Below are positions 21,838-34,572 of a DNA stretch of 64,000 bases, in pieces; position 1 is the stretch's first letter; every line of letters begins with the position of its first letter. The stretch lies in assembly GCA_964006375.1 (NCBI GenBank), contig OZ023264.1, forward strand, positions 19,549,861 through 19,613,860. The letters are read 5' to 3'. The position numbers and the translations under genes were made by a program. This DNA comes from Tillus elongatus. Its lineage: Eukaryota > Arthropoda > Insecta > Coleoptera > Cleridae. The notes under the pieces were generated by a model. That model had not been told where the DNA came from. It did no database searches and was given only the letters and a program-made list of their open reading frames with translations.

Positions 21838-23276
21838 ATTAAGTGTTTTGACTACGTACCGTGGGTGTCGACAAGGAGGAAAAACTTGCTAATTCTGGAC
21901 TTGAAGGTCTGGAGGTTCGGAGGAGAAGGAAAAACATGTGCCGGTAAGAAATTCCACAACTTGGAAGTCCTCGGGACAAAAGAGCGGGCATAACAAGATG
22001 TTCTATGTCTGGTGACCTGGACAGTAAAAGGGTGCATTCGATCTGTTCCCCTGGTAGATCTGTTGGGGGCAGCAAGTGGAGGAACTATGGAAGAAAGCTC
22101 CTCTGAGCAGTGCCCGTGCAGATATCTATAAAAGAGGGAGAGGTCACCAGCGACACGTTGATGGGCAAGGGATGGCAGCCTTTGCGTGAGGGTAGGGCTA
22201 TCGATGAGACGTATAGAAGCGGCAGGGGCACCCCCGATGTGGGAGCAGTATTCGAGGTTTGGTCTTATTTGTGAAGTATACAAGGTATAGAGATTAGCTG
22301 GTGAAAAGTATTTGCGAGCCCGGAAGAGGAAACCTAATTTCTTAGCAGCTGCTTCTGCAATTGATGTGACATGTTGGTGCCAATTGGGATTTCGATCCAC
22401 AGAAATGCCAACAAGTGAAAAAGACCCATTACTTTGAATAACTGGTTGTTCATTGTGATGGGTCCAGGGCTGGTGTATCTCTTATGAGATAGAAAGCAAT
22501 ACTGAAATTTGCTGGAGTTGAATTGTACAAGATTTCTACTTCCCCAGTGTAATATTTTTTGGAGATACACAGACAGAACCCTCCATGCGTCTGCGATCCT
22601 CATCTAATTGGGCTCAAGAGACAGTCTTAGAATATTGTATATTTAAGTGGAGGATGCTGTCGTCTGCGTAACTGTGAACTGGGTTGGATGTGCTAGAGGA
22701 AAGGTAATTGATGTGGAGAAGAAACAAAGTAGAGGCTAAAGCTGAACCTTGAGGGACTGCATTAATTGGATACAGTTTAGAGGAATGGACATCCACGACC
22801 ACAGAAATACTCCGGTTGTAGAGGAAATTTGCTGTCCAGGGTTTTGGTGGTATGCCATACGCCAGAAGTTTATTAAGCATCGCTGCGTGCCAGACCTGGT
22901 CGAATGCTTTGGATATGCCTAGAGCGACAATCTGGGATTCACCGTGTAGACTTGTTCCAAGAATGGGTGACAAAGGAAAGGAGGTCGGCAGTTGATCTGC
23001 GCTGTCGGAATCCATACTGCCTGTGGTGGATTAGACTGTGTTTTTCAAGAAATTTTAGTAATTCCGTGTTTTTATACTTTCCATCACATTAGAGGCGACT
23101 GAAGGGAGAGAAATAGACCCGTAGTTGTTAGGAAGCGCTTTGGATCCTTTCTTGGGGACGGGTTGTACTTGAGCAGTTTTCCAGTTACTAGGGAATATGC
23201 CTCTATTGTAAGATATCTGAAACAGAGGCGTTAGGACAGGAGCAAGTTCTGGTGCGCATTTTTTGAGAACAAGCTG
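21838..23276 (-). mobile_element. LINE-J copy 5, 5'-truncated, inactive
   Basis: Minus-strand copy from the palm to the 3' end. 23015-22614 has SKAFDQVWHAAMLNKLLAYG and YADDS. 22400-21852 has the C-terminal region (SQIRPNLEYCSHIGG; RSTRGTDRMHPFTVQVTRHR). A deletion of about 30 bp removes the LDSIQKRA segment. The 5' junction is at 23276 in the middle of the KKCAPELA coding stretch. The A-rich tail seen in other copies is missing. Confidence 0.9.
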
Positions 23277-25016
23277 CCATAGAAGAAGACATTGAGGGTT
23301 ACAATTGCGAACTAGATTTTTAATTGGAGGACCCAGTAAAAGACGAATAGTTATATTAATAAATAATCAACTGAAATAAATTTTATTACCGTATTTTGTG
23401 TTTTATCGTTTTAAAGCTTTCTTAATATCCCCAATTAAATTTTCGCAAAAAAGAACCTAATGATTTTTCTCTTAAGTTTTCACTAAATATACAATATTTT
23501 GTACATTACTTATTAGTTTCTTGAATTTAAATATAAATAGTATATGAAAATAGCGTCTACAGTTTTTATTGAGCTCACCCATTTTTCCCCAAATTAATTA
23601 TTTTAAACTATCGTTTACTTATAAAATCATTTTTGCTAGTTGGTTTCTTATTGCAGAAGGGGGTCCAATTGTTAGTACGCATTAAAGATTAGTTAATTTT
23701 TATAACAAGCTAATCGCGCTCTGTGTATAGACAAATATCTATTGAAAGGCGTGGCTTTAATTATTTTTGTCAACGTTTTGTGTAAAATAAAGACGCAAAA
23801 ACTGTAAAACGGAATAAAACCACAGTGATACTGAAAAAGTAATCCGACAAAGTGGCAGTGTTAAAGGCTGCGAGTATGATGGTTGGAAGAAGCGAAACAA
23901 TAACCTAAAACTCCACTGAGGATTAATTTTAATCTGTTTATAACCCAGGAGGAACAACGAACATAGCGACAACGGTGGTAATGTGAGAGTATCCACCTAG
24001 AACCGTCTTATTTCAGAAGAGTTAATGTAGCGTTCACGGTTTACCGGCCAGAAGGCGCACCGCAATGACCGTTTGTGGCCACCAATCCCACTGCTGTCTT
24101 ATAATAAAAAAACACTGTTGTCATATCGTCATGGAAAATTAATCTAATTAAGTTTAGTTACACACGGGTGACAGGTGGCGTCGGTCAGGAAATCTTTGTG
24201 CATAAAGTCTAGCAGTTTCACAAGGTTTTTCCGAGCTTCTCGATAAATTAACAGCATGGCAATTTTCTCATTTCCTGTATATCTTTCCATTTTCTTTTTC
24301 AATAATTAGTAACAAAACTACACAAATTCCTAGGTATTTAACCCACAGCATAAACTCGCTTGACAACGACAACTGACAATGACGCAATCGCCAAATATCA
24401 TCCAACTGTTTATGAAAAATTCCAATGTTGTAAGAATATAAAATTATAATAGGCGGTTTTTAACGAAAATGTGACTCGAAATAACATGCGTTAGGTACCG
24501 AATTATTCGTAAAAAATGTGTTTGCCAATATGCTCCCGTTCCATTTGAAAAAAAAATGGTTATAATTAAAAACACGATTGGGGATATTTTAACCCGCCAG
24601 TAAAAGAGACAAAAAACATTAGATTATCAAATTGATTTGTCCATGTCTCCTTGATTAAAAAATAATAGTTTTAACATAGTCGTGACATTCTAGATTGAAG
24701 TTTAAAGAGGGCGTATTGTTCGACCGGCAGCTCCTAAATGTATGCAACCCTTGCATACACCAATTCATTTAGGCGTATGTACAATATTATACTTGCATCC
24801 TGCCAGTGTTAACTTTATACAATATGCAATTTGCTTAACAACTTTTGCGTATTGAGATAGTAAACCTATGATTAAGTTAAAAGAATCCTTTTGGATTAAT
24901 AAGAACATTTAAAAGCAAACTAAATCGCCAAACTAAATGATTTTTTCTGACATTTGAAAAAATAATAATAAAAGGCACCTAATGAGAGTTATCCATTTGC
25001 AATAACCAAAAAGTGT
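23277..25016. other. Intergenic, nothing recognised
   Basis: AT-rich DNA. The minus frame at 23757-23996 is low in complexity and shows no domain. Confidence 0.5.
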
Positions 25017-25038
25017 TAACGCAGCAAGTGCGTTTTGG

Positions 25039-25109
<71 letters not shown>
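25017..25109 (+). repeat. Composite repeat remnant: module end fused to AT tract
   Basis: AACGCAGCAAGTGCGTTTTG at 25019 is followed directly by (AT)n at 25040-25109; everything else is absent. Similar to the deleted copy at 2217-2500. Confidence 0.65.
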
Positions 25110-25112
<3 letters not shown>

Positions 25113-27367
25113 CTGATTGGCTTTAATTTTATATTATAATTTATATTAATTTTTATTTAATTTAATGCCACACTGTTGTGCGCCAATTAAATATGATTTT
25201 ACTTGATTGTATGTAATAATTTTATATTTATTTAATGTTTTTTATATTTATTTATATTAAACTGATATTTAAACTGATATTTATATTAGAATATATTTAT
25301 ATATGAAAATGATCACCCTGTAGTTACGTGAAAACCTTTTTTTGGTTTTATTTTACAGTTTACACCATGTTTTATGGGTGACTCTGTATATATATAATGT
25401 ATTTTATAATGTAAAATTTTATCTGAATAAAATGTTTATGCCTCTTGGTGTTTGAAATTTAATATGTGTTTTAATATTTGTTATTTCCAGCTAGCTCAGT
25501 GTTATATGGGTTGCCTACCCTTCTACTATATAATTATGTCAAATAAATTGTAATCAAAATATCTAATGTACTTACGTTATCTCAGTGGTAGGTTCTGCTA
25601 AAATAGGGGAAAAGAAAATAGCCTGCAAATATTTATATTAACCTTATTTTTATCTTATTATGGTTTTTTGTTTCAAAGAATTATGTTTTTGGAAAATTTT
25701 TATAACAACTTTTATTGACAGAGTTTTATAAATTTAAAGCTAAACGGATCCGTTGTTATAATTTTTCAAGCTTAGTATTAAGTTACAATGATTAATATTA
25801 TTAACCTAATTCTGCTTTTCAAATGTTCGTAATAACAAATATGGATCCCTGACCTGCACTCCTGACTCCCTCTACGTTCTCAATTTTGAACTATGGTAAA
25901 AATGTAAACTAAGATTTCTATTTATGCATTAAATCTTATTTTCCCATAAACGCTTTTGCTTGACGTATAATCGACAGAATATACTGTCTTTTAACTAAAT
26001 TGATTTGCCTCCTTGTGCTGATTTAGATAAAAAATAATTAAATCTCAAACCACGCTATTGGTGGTGGGTATCCTTAAATCTAGGTAAGACATTAAAAAAT
26101 AATGTAAGACAGCACTTTTGGAAATACTTGGCAACAAAAGAAGAAAATAGAAGGTTTGTTAAAATCTTGTTTTTTTTAAAATCAAATTGATATAATAAAA
26201 AAAATTGAATAAAACTTATATCATTCGATTTTTTTACGACAATAACTGAACTGCCTGTCATTCTCCATACTTTCTTTAAGTGTGGACATTGTAATTCAGG
26301 CTTACAACTATTTATATCTTCTTCAAAAACAACGATTTATCCATAAGTATATTTATTTATATCTAACTCAACATCTTTTTTACACAAATAACTTTAATGG
26401 CATGACCACATATTCAATTTCCAATGATTTTTTCTTCGTTGCCTATATACATTTATCAAAAAATAAGTACTTAACCTTCTGCCCTCAACCATAAATTTTC
26501 AAACAATTGTGCAACTATGCATTATAAAATGTGAAAAAGTAGATGCCATCAACCATAGCTTTTTTGAAAATAAGAAAGTAAATGTCTAATAATATGTGGC
26601 TTCACTACTTTAAATCACATTTTTGTAATTAGAATATGGAATAAATCTTATATCAATCGATTTTTTTTTATTAGAAAATGACATTTTTATTAAGGTGAGT
26701 CAGGATTGAGTTTCATACATAGTTAGATATATAACAATTAATCACCCATAAGTGTGTTTATTTGTATCTAAGTTACTTAAACATATTTCCTTACAATGTT
26801 ATATTAAAGCAAAACAAAAATCAAAATCAAACTAAACCTCAAAATATTGCTATACAATTAGGTAAGCCATTTTAAATATATAAAGAGTGCGTATTGCCCC
26901 GCGCGCATATAAATTGGCATTTTTATTTCAATTTCGCTTATATGTCATGTTTTGCAACTAAATATGAAGCAGAGATCAATATTAGGTTTTATCCAAGGAA
27001 ACAACGATGCACCCAGTCGGCCAGACAAATACTGAAAAAAACGGTATTCTCCCTCAAATCCCTGCTCTATTGTAGTGTCGACTAAACTACTGAATTGTCG
27101 GCCAAAAGAACTGTCGGCTGGACGATATGTCGCGAAATTAATTTTTTTTTTGAAGCAAAAATGACAAGAGTTGACACATGGGGTGTCATTGTATTCAGAA
27201 TGTCATTGTCTATCAAATAAAGCAAAAAATACTGGAAAAGTTTCAGACATTTCCGGTGAAACCGGAAGTCACCGAAAACTACTGAACAACTTCAATCTGG
27301 ATTTATGTCATATACTAACATACCAAATTTCGTTTTTGTTATTGATGTGAGTCTCTTTTGAAAAACA

Positions 27368-27371
<4 letters not shown>
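25110..27371. other. Intergenic, nothing recognised
   Basis: Very AT-rich. Short frames at 26055-26261, 26282-26494 and 26894-27085 show no domain. A small perfect hairpin TTCCGGTGAAACCGGAA lies near 27250. Confidence 0.45.

Positions 27372-27439
<68 letters not shown>
27372..27439. repeat. (AT)n microsatellite
   Basis: Uninterrupted AT tract. Confidence 0.97.
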
Positions 27440-27441
<2 letters not shown>

Positions 27442-28690
27442 ATATGGTATCTTATAATGGGAAGGTAACCATATAAATATACTTTAAAACAACCCATATG
27501 ACCCCAAACAATATAGCATATGCAAACAAAAACCTACTCTTCGGTGTATAAAATGTTTAAGATGTATATCCAAATTAATACCTAAATATATTTATGTGTG
27601 TGAATGAAAGAAAAGCAAGGTGAGAATAAAGCAATCATTGTAAGTCAATTTGGAAAATGTGAGATGTATACACCAAAATAAAATAAGAACCAGGTCAATT
27701 ATAAAACTGTGTATCAACTGTATAAGTAGTTTTTAGGTAGGTTAAAATGTTCATGTTTAGTAGAATTAGGAAATATATGGTGTTAATATTTATTAGGATT
27801 AAGCTTGTCAAAATTTCATGTAACCTAAATATAAGTCAGCTGTTCAGTTACCACAAATGTCAAAACTGACAATAAAATTGTAATATAGGTTAAGGAATGC
27901 TGTCAGATATAGAGTAAATTGATATGAATAAAATAAGTTGTCGAAAAATGTAAAACAAAAAGTAGGAGAAGGTTACCGAGGAAATGAAAATAAAGGAAGA
28001 GGAGGAGAATAAACAGTAAGGAGAGACATTTTGGATTTCTGAGAAAGCAGGGAGAATTTTTTTTTCAAAAGTTAAAAACAAGAAGTAATAGTTGGAATGA
28101 GCGTGGAAATTGAAGTGAAGCTCTAAGGAAAATAGGTAGCAGAGTGACAAATCAGTCAGTAGCAGCCACAGATCAAGTCAGAAAAAGAAATATCGCCATA
28201 AAAACTGTGAGTTTTGTATTGGATAGTAATACTTACGTTTTTTATGTCCCTATGCACTTCAATAGAGAAACATTTACAACTCGAAGCATAAATAGCCGTA
28301 ATAAAAAACATACACAAAGTGTGCAAACTGCAAAGCATCCAAATTCAATTTGATAATACCTACAGTGTTTGTTAGGCCATTTCTGAACACAAGAAACAAC
28401 TTCACATATCCAAGTCTCAAGAGACTACCAGTGACTATTCTAAAAGTTTGGATTGAATAAATTTGTGTTTATGGTTTTGTGTAACTTTAGTTAGCATAAG
28501 AATAGATTCGTATAGATCCAATAAGCTCATAAATTTAAAAATCTAAAGTGCTTAAATTTGAAACTTGATAAGACAAAGATCTGGCCAGTTTATTTTAAGG
28601 AGGTATTCGATTATGTAAATAATGCAAATTTAGTGTAAAGAATTGATGAGAATAATAGCCATTTTGTCATCTGATATAGTAAAAATAAAA

Positions 28691-28691
<1 letters not shown>
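27440..28691. other. Intergenic, nothing recognised
   Basis: AT-rich DNA. The overlapping frames near 27890-28353 lack domain features. Confidence 0.45.

Positions 28692-28761
<70 letters not shown>
28692..28761. repeat. (AT)n microsatellite
   Basis: Uninterrupted AT tract. Confidence 0.97.
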
Positions 28762-28763
<2 letters not shown>

Positions 28764-29324
28764 GTGTTAAATTGAAACCTTTGCTTCATTTTCATTGGTA
28801 TATATAAGCATTTAGGGAAAACAGATTTTAAAATATATTAACTTCATAGAACCTGGACCCACATGCTGAAAAAAGCACCCTGAGTTGAGAGTAAGTTTAT
28901 ACATTTCATCAGTTCATATTTCAGTGGCATATTGCAATAAAAGAAAGGCATTGAGTACACCAAGGTGTAAAATTGTATACATGTAAATTTAATAAACACA
29001 TTTTTTTACAGGTAAGGTATAACTAAAAATCTAGGATAAGACAATAATAAAGACTATAATTAGAATTTCCCGCGAAATTAAAAAACTAAATCGTTTCAGT
29101 TACAAGCATAGTATAGACAGACAGGTAGACAGACGTTACGCTATATTGAGAAGAGCAAAATAGATATGTAGAATTGAGTAACAGTGCCAAAAGCAAACTC
29201 GAAGTTCACAAACATACAATAAAAGTTTAAATATATGTGAAATGTCTTTTTGTATGTAACCACATAGTTCAGTAAACATATTTATATTCTTTATCATATC
29301 AGAAGGGTAATATTTCACGTGCGA
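28762..29324. other. Intergenic, nothing recognised
   Basis: AT-rich DNA with a short (CAGA)-like stretch near 29113. Confidence 0.45.
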
Positions 29325-29555
29325 TATCTGTGTCATCACGGGAATAAGTTCCTGAACCGTTGCGCTGGAATGGACAATGGTGGGATCAAGGCACTTCCGG
29401 TACAGAAGCCACTATCTCAAGGCCGGGCCGTTTGCACTCGGGTAAAATGCAATGTCCGGACTCCGGACTATTCATCCCGACCCGATTCTAAGAGAACGAC
29501 GGGCAGAAGACACGTTAGGCCTAATTCCGGGCGACGTTGCCGCTTGTTCTAATTT
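29325..29555 (+). other. GC-rich island of unknown origin
   Basis: About 200 bp near 50% GC in DNA that is otherwise near 30%. A plus-strand frame (29319-29552, 77 codons) crosses it, rich in Arg and Ser (SSRPDSKRTTGRRHVRP). No domain or tRNA-like box is seen. It could be a fragment of a mobile element, a retroposed transcript or an exon. Confidence 0.35.
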
Positions 29556-29711
29556 ATCATATGTTATATAAATTTACAAAATTCACAATTTATTATTAAT
29601 TAGTTTTATTGAAAATGGAAATAAAATACCAAGAGTTTTTTTAAATTTTCTGTTTAAGCTTATCTTATTGATGTGAATTTGATATACAGAATTTTGATAA
29701 CAGATTATCGA

Positions 29712-29908
<197 letters not shown>

Positions 29909-29984
29909 AACTGCTCCATAGATCTCTACAAGATATCGGAAATAGTCAAAACACAAAAAGCAGCTTATCAACGCTGAAATTTAA

Positions 29985-30975
29985 AATTAAAATATTCTGC
30001 CACAGAATAAAAGGAATGCTCTCACACTTGAGTTTTCTTTCGAATTTTTTTTTCTCCCAAAATTAGAAAACTATCTTAATGACATTTGGCTCGGATAGCC
30101 AGGCGGTCCTCCGGGCAGTCTGCGCGGCCAAAATCAGTTCACCACTGGTTCAGGAGTGCGCTGACGCCCTCAGAGGACTAGTCAGGACGAAGGATGTACA
30201 ACTGGTGTGGGTTCCGGGACACTGTGGCGTAGCGGGGAATGAGGTGGCGAATAATCTCGCAAGACTCGGTTCCTGGCGGCCGTTCTGTGGCCCGGAGCCT
30301 GCGATAGGCATAAGTAGGAAAACAGTCTCTGTCGCCTTAGACAGGTGGACCGAGGAAGCAATGGAGAGGCACTGGGGGTCGGTTGGTGGCTGCAGGCAGG
30401 CGAGGGACTTCGTGGAGGGGCCGGACAGAGATAAAGCTGTCTGGCTACTCGGAAGGAGTCGACCTACGCTTCGCCGCATCCTCGGGGTGCTGACAGGCCA
30501 CTGCGCCCTTAGAAGACACCTCACATTGATAGGCGTAGAGAGGGATCCCATTTGCCAGGAATGCGGCGAGGATGAAGAAACGTCCTACCACTACCTGTGT
30601 GAATGCAAGGCTTTTGGGAGTCTTCGAGCAGAATTGTTCGGATCAAGGACTCTGCAGAGGAATCAGGTAAGTACCGTCCAATTGAAGACCGTCACGGCCT
30701 TCATCTCGAGGTCGAGGCGGTTTGGCGATGGAACCGAGGAAGAGTAGAACATGGTTGCTGGGGTTGGCAAAAAGGGCCCATTGTGGCCTACTTGCTTGGC
30801 GTTGGCCTCCCCACCACCACTGCTACTACTAATGACATTTGGCAGATATGTTGCCTTGGGTAAGGCCTTACTACGTACCAATATTCAACTTTCTATGTTT
30901 ATAGAAAATTGAGTTATACAAGTTTGAAGCATTTAATAAAAATTCACTACCATAACGCACTTGCTGCGTCCCAAA
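29985..30975 (-). repeat. Composite repeat B split by a LINE insertion
   Basis: 29995-30090 and 30844-30975 join to match 2005-2212: a Ser/Phe-like TTTTCTTTC block, ATATGTTGCCTTGGG, TTCAACTTTCTATG, and the inverted end CCATAACGCACTTGCTGCGT (30951-30970). The LINE at 30091-30829 sits between the two halves. Confidence 0.7.
30091..30829 (+). mobile_element. LINE 3' fragment with RNase H domain and 14-bp target-site duplication
   Basis: The frame (30079-30747) reads SDSQAVLRAV and VWVPGHCGVAGNEVANNLAR, both RNase H active-site regions of LINE proteins. It continues with CQECGEDEETSYHYLCECKA, a Cys/His cluster typical of the C-terminus, and ends at 30747. TAATGACATTTGGC at 30077-30090 repeats at 30830-30843. 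Only the last part of RNase H onward is present, so the copy was 5'-truncated on insertion. GC is far higher than the surroundings, and the 222-codon frame is intact, so it is fairly young. It belongs to a different family from LINE-J, I-like or R1/LOA-like by motif. Confidence 0.88.
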
Positions 30976-31504
30976 TTTTTTATTTGTAGATAGCTTATTG
31001 CCACGAATTTTACAAATCTAGACTTCTGTTACGCATACGAAGACGAAACACTTACATAAATGTTATTGTTGTTAGAACTCTCATAGCAAAGCACTAGTAA
31101 ACCTATGAATTATATTATCAATTACTCACGACGTGGAAAGTTTATACCGATTGGTGTACCAGATATTGCATATGGATTAAATTGCGGCTTTATTTGAATA
31201 TACAACGTTCTCCATTGAAATTAAATACGAAAACTATAAAGCAGGAGAGACAACGACACAACATTATATTCAAGTTTTCTCCCTCTAGATCTACCCTTAA
31301 GTTGATAAATATGCAAAATTAATGCTGTCTATTTCAGTGGGGTACTAGGTACATCTCTAGAAACATGTATATATGTTTTAGCTTAATCCACTCTAAAGTT
31401 GTGCATTTATCTTATGTCCCAGGCAAAAGTTAGTAACTAAACTATACAGTTGACGTTTCAGTTAGTCTCTCACTGTAATAAAAGGTCAGATATACATAAA
31501 TTAA
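30976..31504. other. Intergenic, nothing recognised
   Basis: AT-rich DNA without supported features. Confidence 0.5.
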
Positions 31505-32130
31505 AAAAAGTCTGGACGTAGCAAGTGCGCTTGGAAGTGAATTGTCATAAAAATGTTTTTAATAGTAAATATGTCTCTTTAATTCAAGCAGGCATCAATT
31601 TGGTATAACCCATATAGTAGAAACAATGTACCATATTTTATCAAAATAACTTGTTTGAAAATGTACAAAAATTTTCCGAAAATAAACTTTAAATGTTTCC
31701 GAGAAAACTCTTTTCCTAGCTGACGAACCTTAGGTTAATAGAAAATTGAGTTATTGAATTTTGAAGCATTTAATGAAAATGCGCTACCAAAACACACTTA
31801 CTGCATCTCGATTTTTTTACACACACATGCATCATATTTTGATGAAAAAAGTAAAAATGCAATAAGGAGTGTTCAAAAAATTTTGTAGGTATCACCAACG
31901 ACTTATGGGCCAGCTGTGATTGTCAAAATAATTTTATAAGATGCAGCTCAAGACACCCTATAGGTAACGTATACAATTTTTTCTCATATCTTGCATAATA
32001 ACAATTGTGTGGAGCGTTACCGTAGAAATGCGTCACCCTGTATATATGTAAACCCGCATATGGATTCTATGGGGCCTATTTTGCGCTCATTTGAAAAACT
32101 TTTAGTGAATTTTCTTAAAAAAAATTCACT
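31505..32130 (+). repeat. Composite repeat A, short form
   Basis: Inverted-end module (31512-31808; GGACGTAGCAAGTGCG to ACACACTTACTGCATC), the ACCAACGACTTATGGGCC block, CAAGACACCCTATA, ATGCGTCACCCTGTATATAT, then GCGCTCATTTGA and the palindrome at 32101-32133. The long body and AT tract are absent. The palindrome is shared with the next element, which is inverted. Confidence 0.7.
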
Positions 32131-32232
32131 AATGAGGAGATCCCGACTTTTGAATTTTGAAAAAATTTCTTCAAATGAGCACTAATTAAGCCCTCCAGAA
32201 CACATATCCGGGGTCAGCATCAATTTTTATAT

Positions 32233-32306
<74 letters not shown>

Positions 32307-33425
32307 CACACCGATAACTCAAATAATGATGGGCCGATTTTGATTAAATTTGGTGAATACCTTCCTTTTGTAAATGGCTTGGATAAGTTCGTTATCCAGG
32401 AAAATCGGTCCAGGTTTTCCCGGAAAATTTTGTGTTTCCTTTCAAAAAAAAATGTATATCTCCGGAATTAACAAAGTGAGGGCAACCAAATTTGGTACGC
32501 TAGTTAATATCCTTATAGGTAAGCCACCTACCAAAATTTAGCTATGTAAGTCAAAAGACAAAAAAGTTATAGGCATTTAAAGAAAAATAAATTGGGGTTT
32601 TCCACAAAACGTCAAAGTTGCGATTTAAACGTCAAAATTGGCATTATTTAGGAAACGAACTTGAATCTAATACGGGCTATGGAAGTAAAATATCTCAAGA
32701 AGAATGTTTTACAAACCCTAAAGTCTTAGTTTCAACTGTCATTGTCCTTCATTTTAATAAAATATTTCCAGAAAATTCATTTCAAATAGACCCTTTCTCT
32801 GATGCTTGGCAGTAGTCTTAGCTATAGAGTTTATCGTTTAATGGTATATAATTTTTGCCGAATTTTCGTAAAAAATCTTTAAAGCTCAATATATCCGTTA
32901 TTATACAAGATATAAACAAAATTTGTATATAATAATTATAGGGTGTCTTGAGCTACATCTTAAAAAATTATTTCTACAATCATAGGCTGGCCCATAAGTT
33001 GTTGGTGATAAAAATTTTCTTGTTTTTTTAATCAAACACGCCTTATGTTATTGCATTTTTGCATTTTCCATCGAAATATAATGCATGTTTGTAAGAAAAA
33101 ATTTTTTGGACGCAGTAAGTACGTTATGGTAGCGAATTTTGATCAAATGCTTAATATTTGAATAACTCAATTTACTATTAACCTATAAGGTTGACCAAGA
33201 AACAAGTTTTTTCGGGAACACTTTAAGTTTACTTTCAGAAATTTTTGTACATTTTCAAACAATAAGGTTATTTTGATTAAACAAGGCACATTGTTTTTAC
33301 TATATATGTTATACTGGTAACCAAATTTGATGCCTGCTTTCTTAAAAAAAAAACACACATTATTGCTATTAAAAAATAGTTTTATGAAAATTCACTACCA
33401 TAACGCACTTGCTGCGTCCAGACTT
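32098..33425 (-). repeat. Composite repeat A, long form
   Basis: From the shared palindrome: GAGGAGATCCCGACTTTTG, CCGGGGTCAG, AT tract 32236-32302, CACCGATAACTCAAATAATG, the body with AACAAAGTGAGGGCAACC, TATAGGGTGTCTTGAGC, GGCCCATAAGT, and the inverted-end module 33108-33423 (GGACGCAGTAAGTACGTTAT to AACGCACTTGCTGCGTCC). This is one of the most complete copies. Confidence 0.75.
32236..32302. repeat. (AT)n microsatellite
   Basis: AT tract inside the long-form composite repeat. Confidence 0.97.
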
Positions 33426-33429
33426 TTTT

Positions 33430-33800
33430 AGAATTCAAGAGCCACAGTCTTATTATTAACGATTTTTTTCTACGAAAATTAGCTAAAAATTGTAGACCGT
33501 TAAACCATACACTTAACTAAAACCTCTGCCAAAGCATCAGAGAAAGTGTCTATTTGAAATTAATTTTCTCGGAATATTTTATTAAAAAGGGCAATGATGG
33601 CTGAAGCTGGAACTTAAGGGTTTGCAGAATAGTCTTTACTTAATCGGTATTTATTTCAAGTTCTTTGCCTAAAAGTTGCCAATTAGGACGTTTCAACGAC
33701 TTTTTACGTTTTGAGGAAAACCCCAAATTTTTATTCTTTAAATGCCTCCAACCTTGTTGTCTTTAAACTTACACACCCAAATTTTGGTAAAGGGTTCACT

Positions 33801-33898
<98 letters not shown>

Positions 33899-34035
33899 AT
33901 ATAAAAATTGAAACTGGCCCTGGATATGGGTGTTAGGGGGCCTAGTTCGCACTCATTTGAAGAAATGTTTTCAAAATTCAGAAGTCGGGATCTCCTCATT
34001 AGTGATGTTTTTTAAAGAAAATTTACTAAAAGAGT
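33430..34035 (+). repeat. Composite repeat A, body with internal deletion
   Basis: AGCTAAAAATTGTAGACCGT, GCATCAGAGAAAG, GACGTTTTGAGGAAAACCCC-type blocks, AT tract 33804-33894, AAACATATAAAAATTGAAAC, AGTCGGGATCTCCTCATTAG and the palindrome 33999-34030. The segment between the ACTTACACACCCAAATTTTG block and the AT tract is deleted. Confidence 0.65.
33804..33894. repeat. (AT)n microsatellite
   Basis: AT tract inside a composite repeat. Confidence 0.97.
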
Positions 34036-34572
34036 GATCTGTTACAACAGCGTAATCTCTAAAGAAGGATAATACATGTCAGGATATGACATTCTTCGCA
34101 ATTTATTGAAAAAATTTGAAAATTTAAATAAGAAAATCTGAGACACTTAATAAAACTACGATCCCTAATTTAGGAAGAGAAGGAACAGCGTCAAATATGG
34201 CGGACATCAAAATTAAAACCCCAGTAGCAAAACACATCCAACCTTGCTTCAGCAACGAACAAATGCAAGAATGTAATCACCCAGCCTAAAAATTATATTT
34301 ATCAATCAATAAGAGATTGAATCATCTTGGAATTAGCTTTGAAAGAGAAACCTAAAGTCTATACCCTTGCTGATTTTGCTTCTGTCGTTCAGGAAGAAAA
34401 TTCTGCAAAGGTACTACATGTGATTAAAATGGAGATAAGCACTTGTTTTTGATTGGATAGACTACATTTCCAAGTATAAGCTATAAAAGCTTAGACGATC
34501 TGTTTATCTTTAAGACATTGTTGCACTTTATTTTGAAAGATGCCACATGCGTTTTTAATTTATAAAATACTT
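34036..34572. other. Intergenic, nothing recognised
   Basis: AT-rich DNA without supported features. Confidence 0.5.

Noticed and set aside
23757..23996. 79-codon minus frame
   Set aside because: Low-complexity Ser/Leu/Phe text with no domain and no second copy.
30150..30551. 133-codon minus frame
   Set aside because: Antisense shadow of the LINE RNase H frame in GC-rich DNA.
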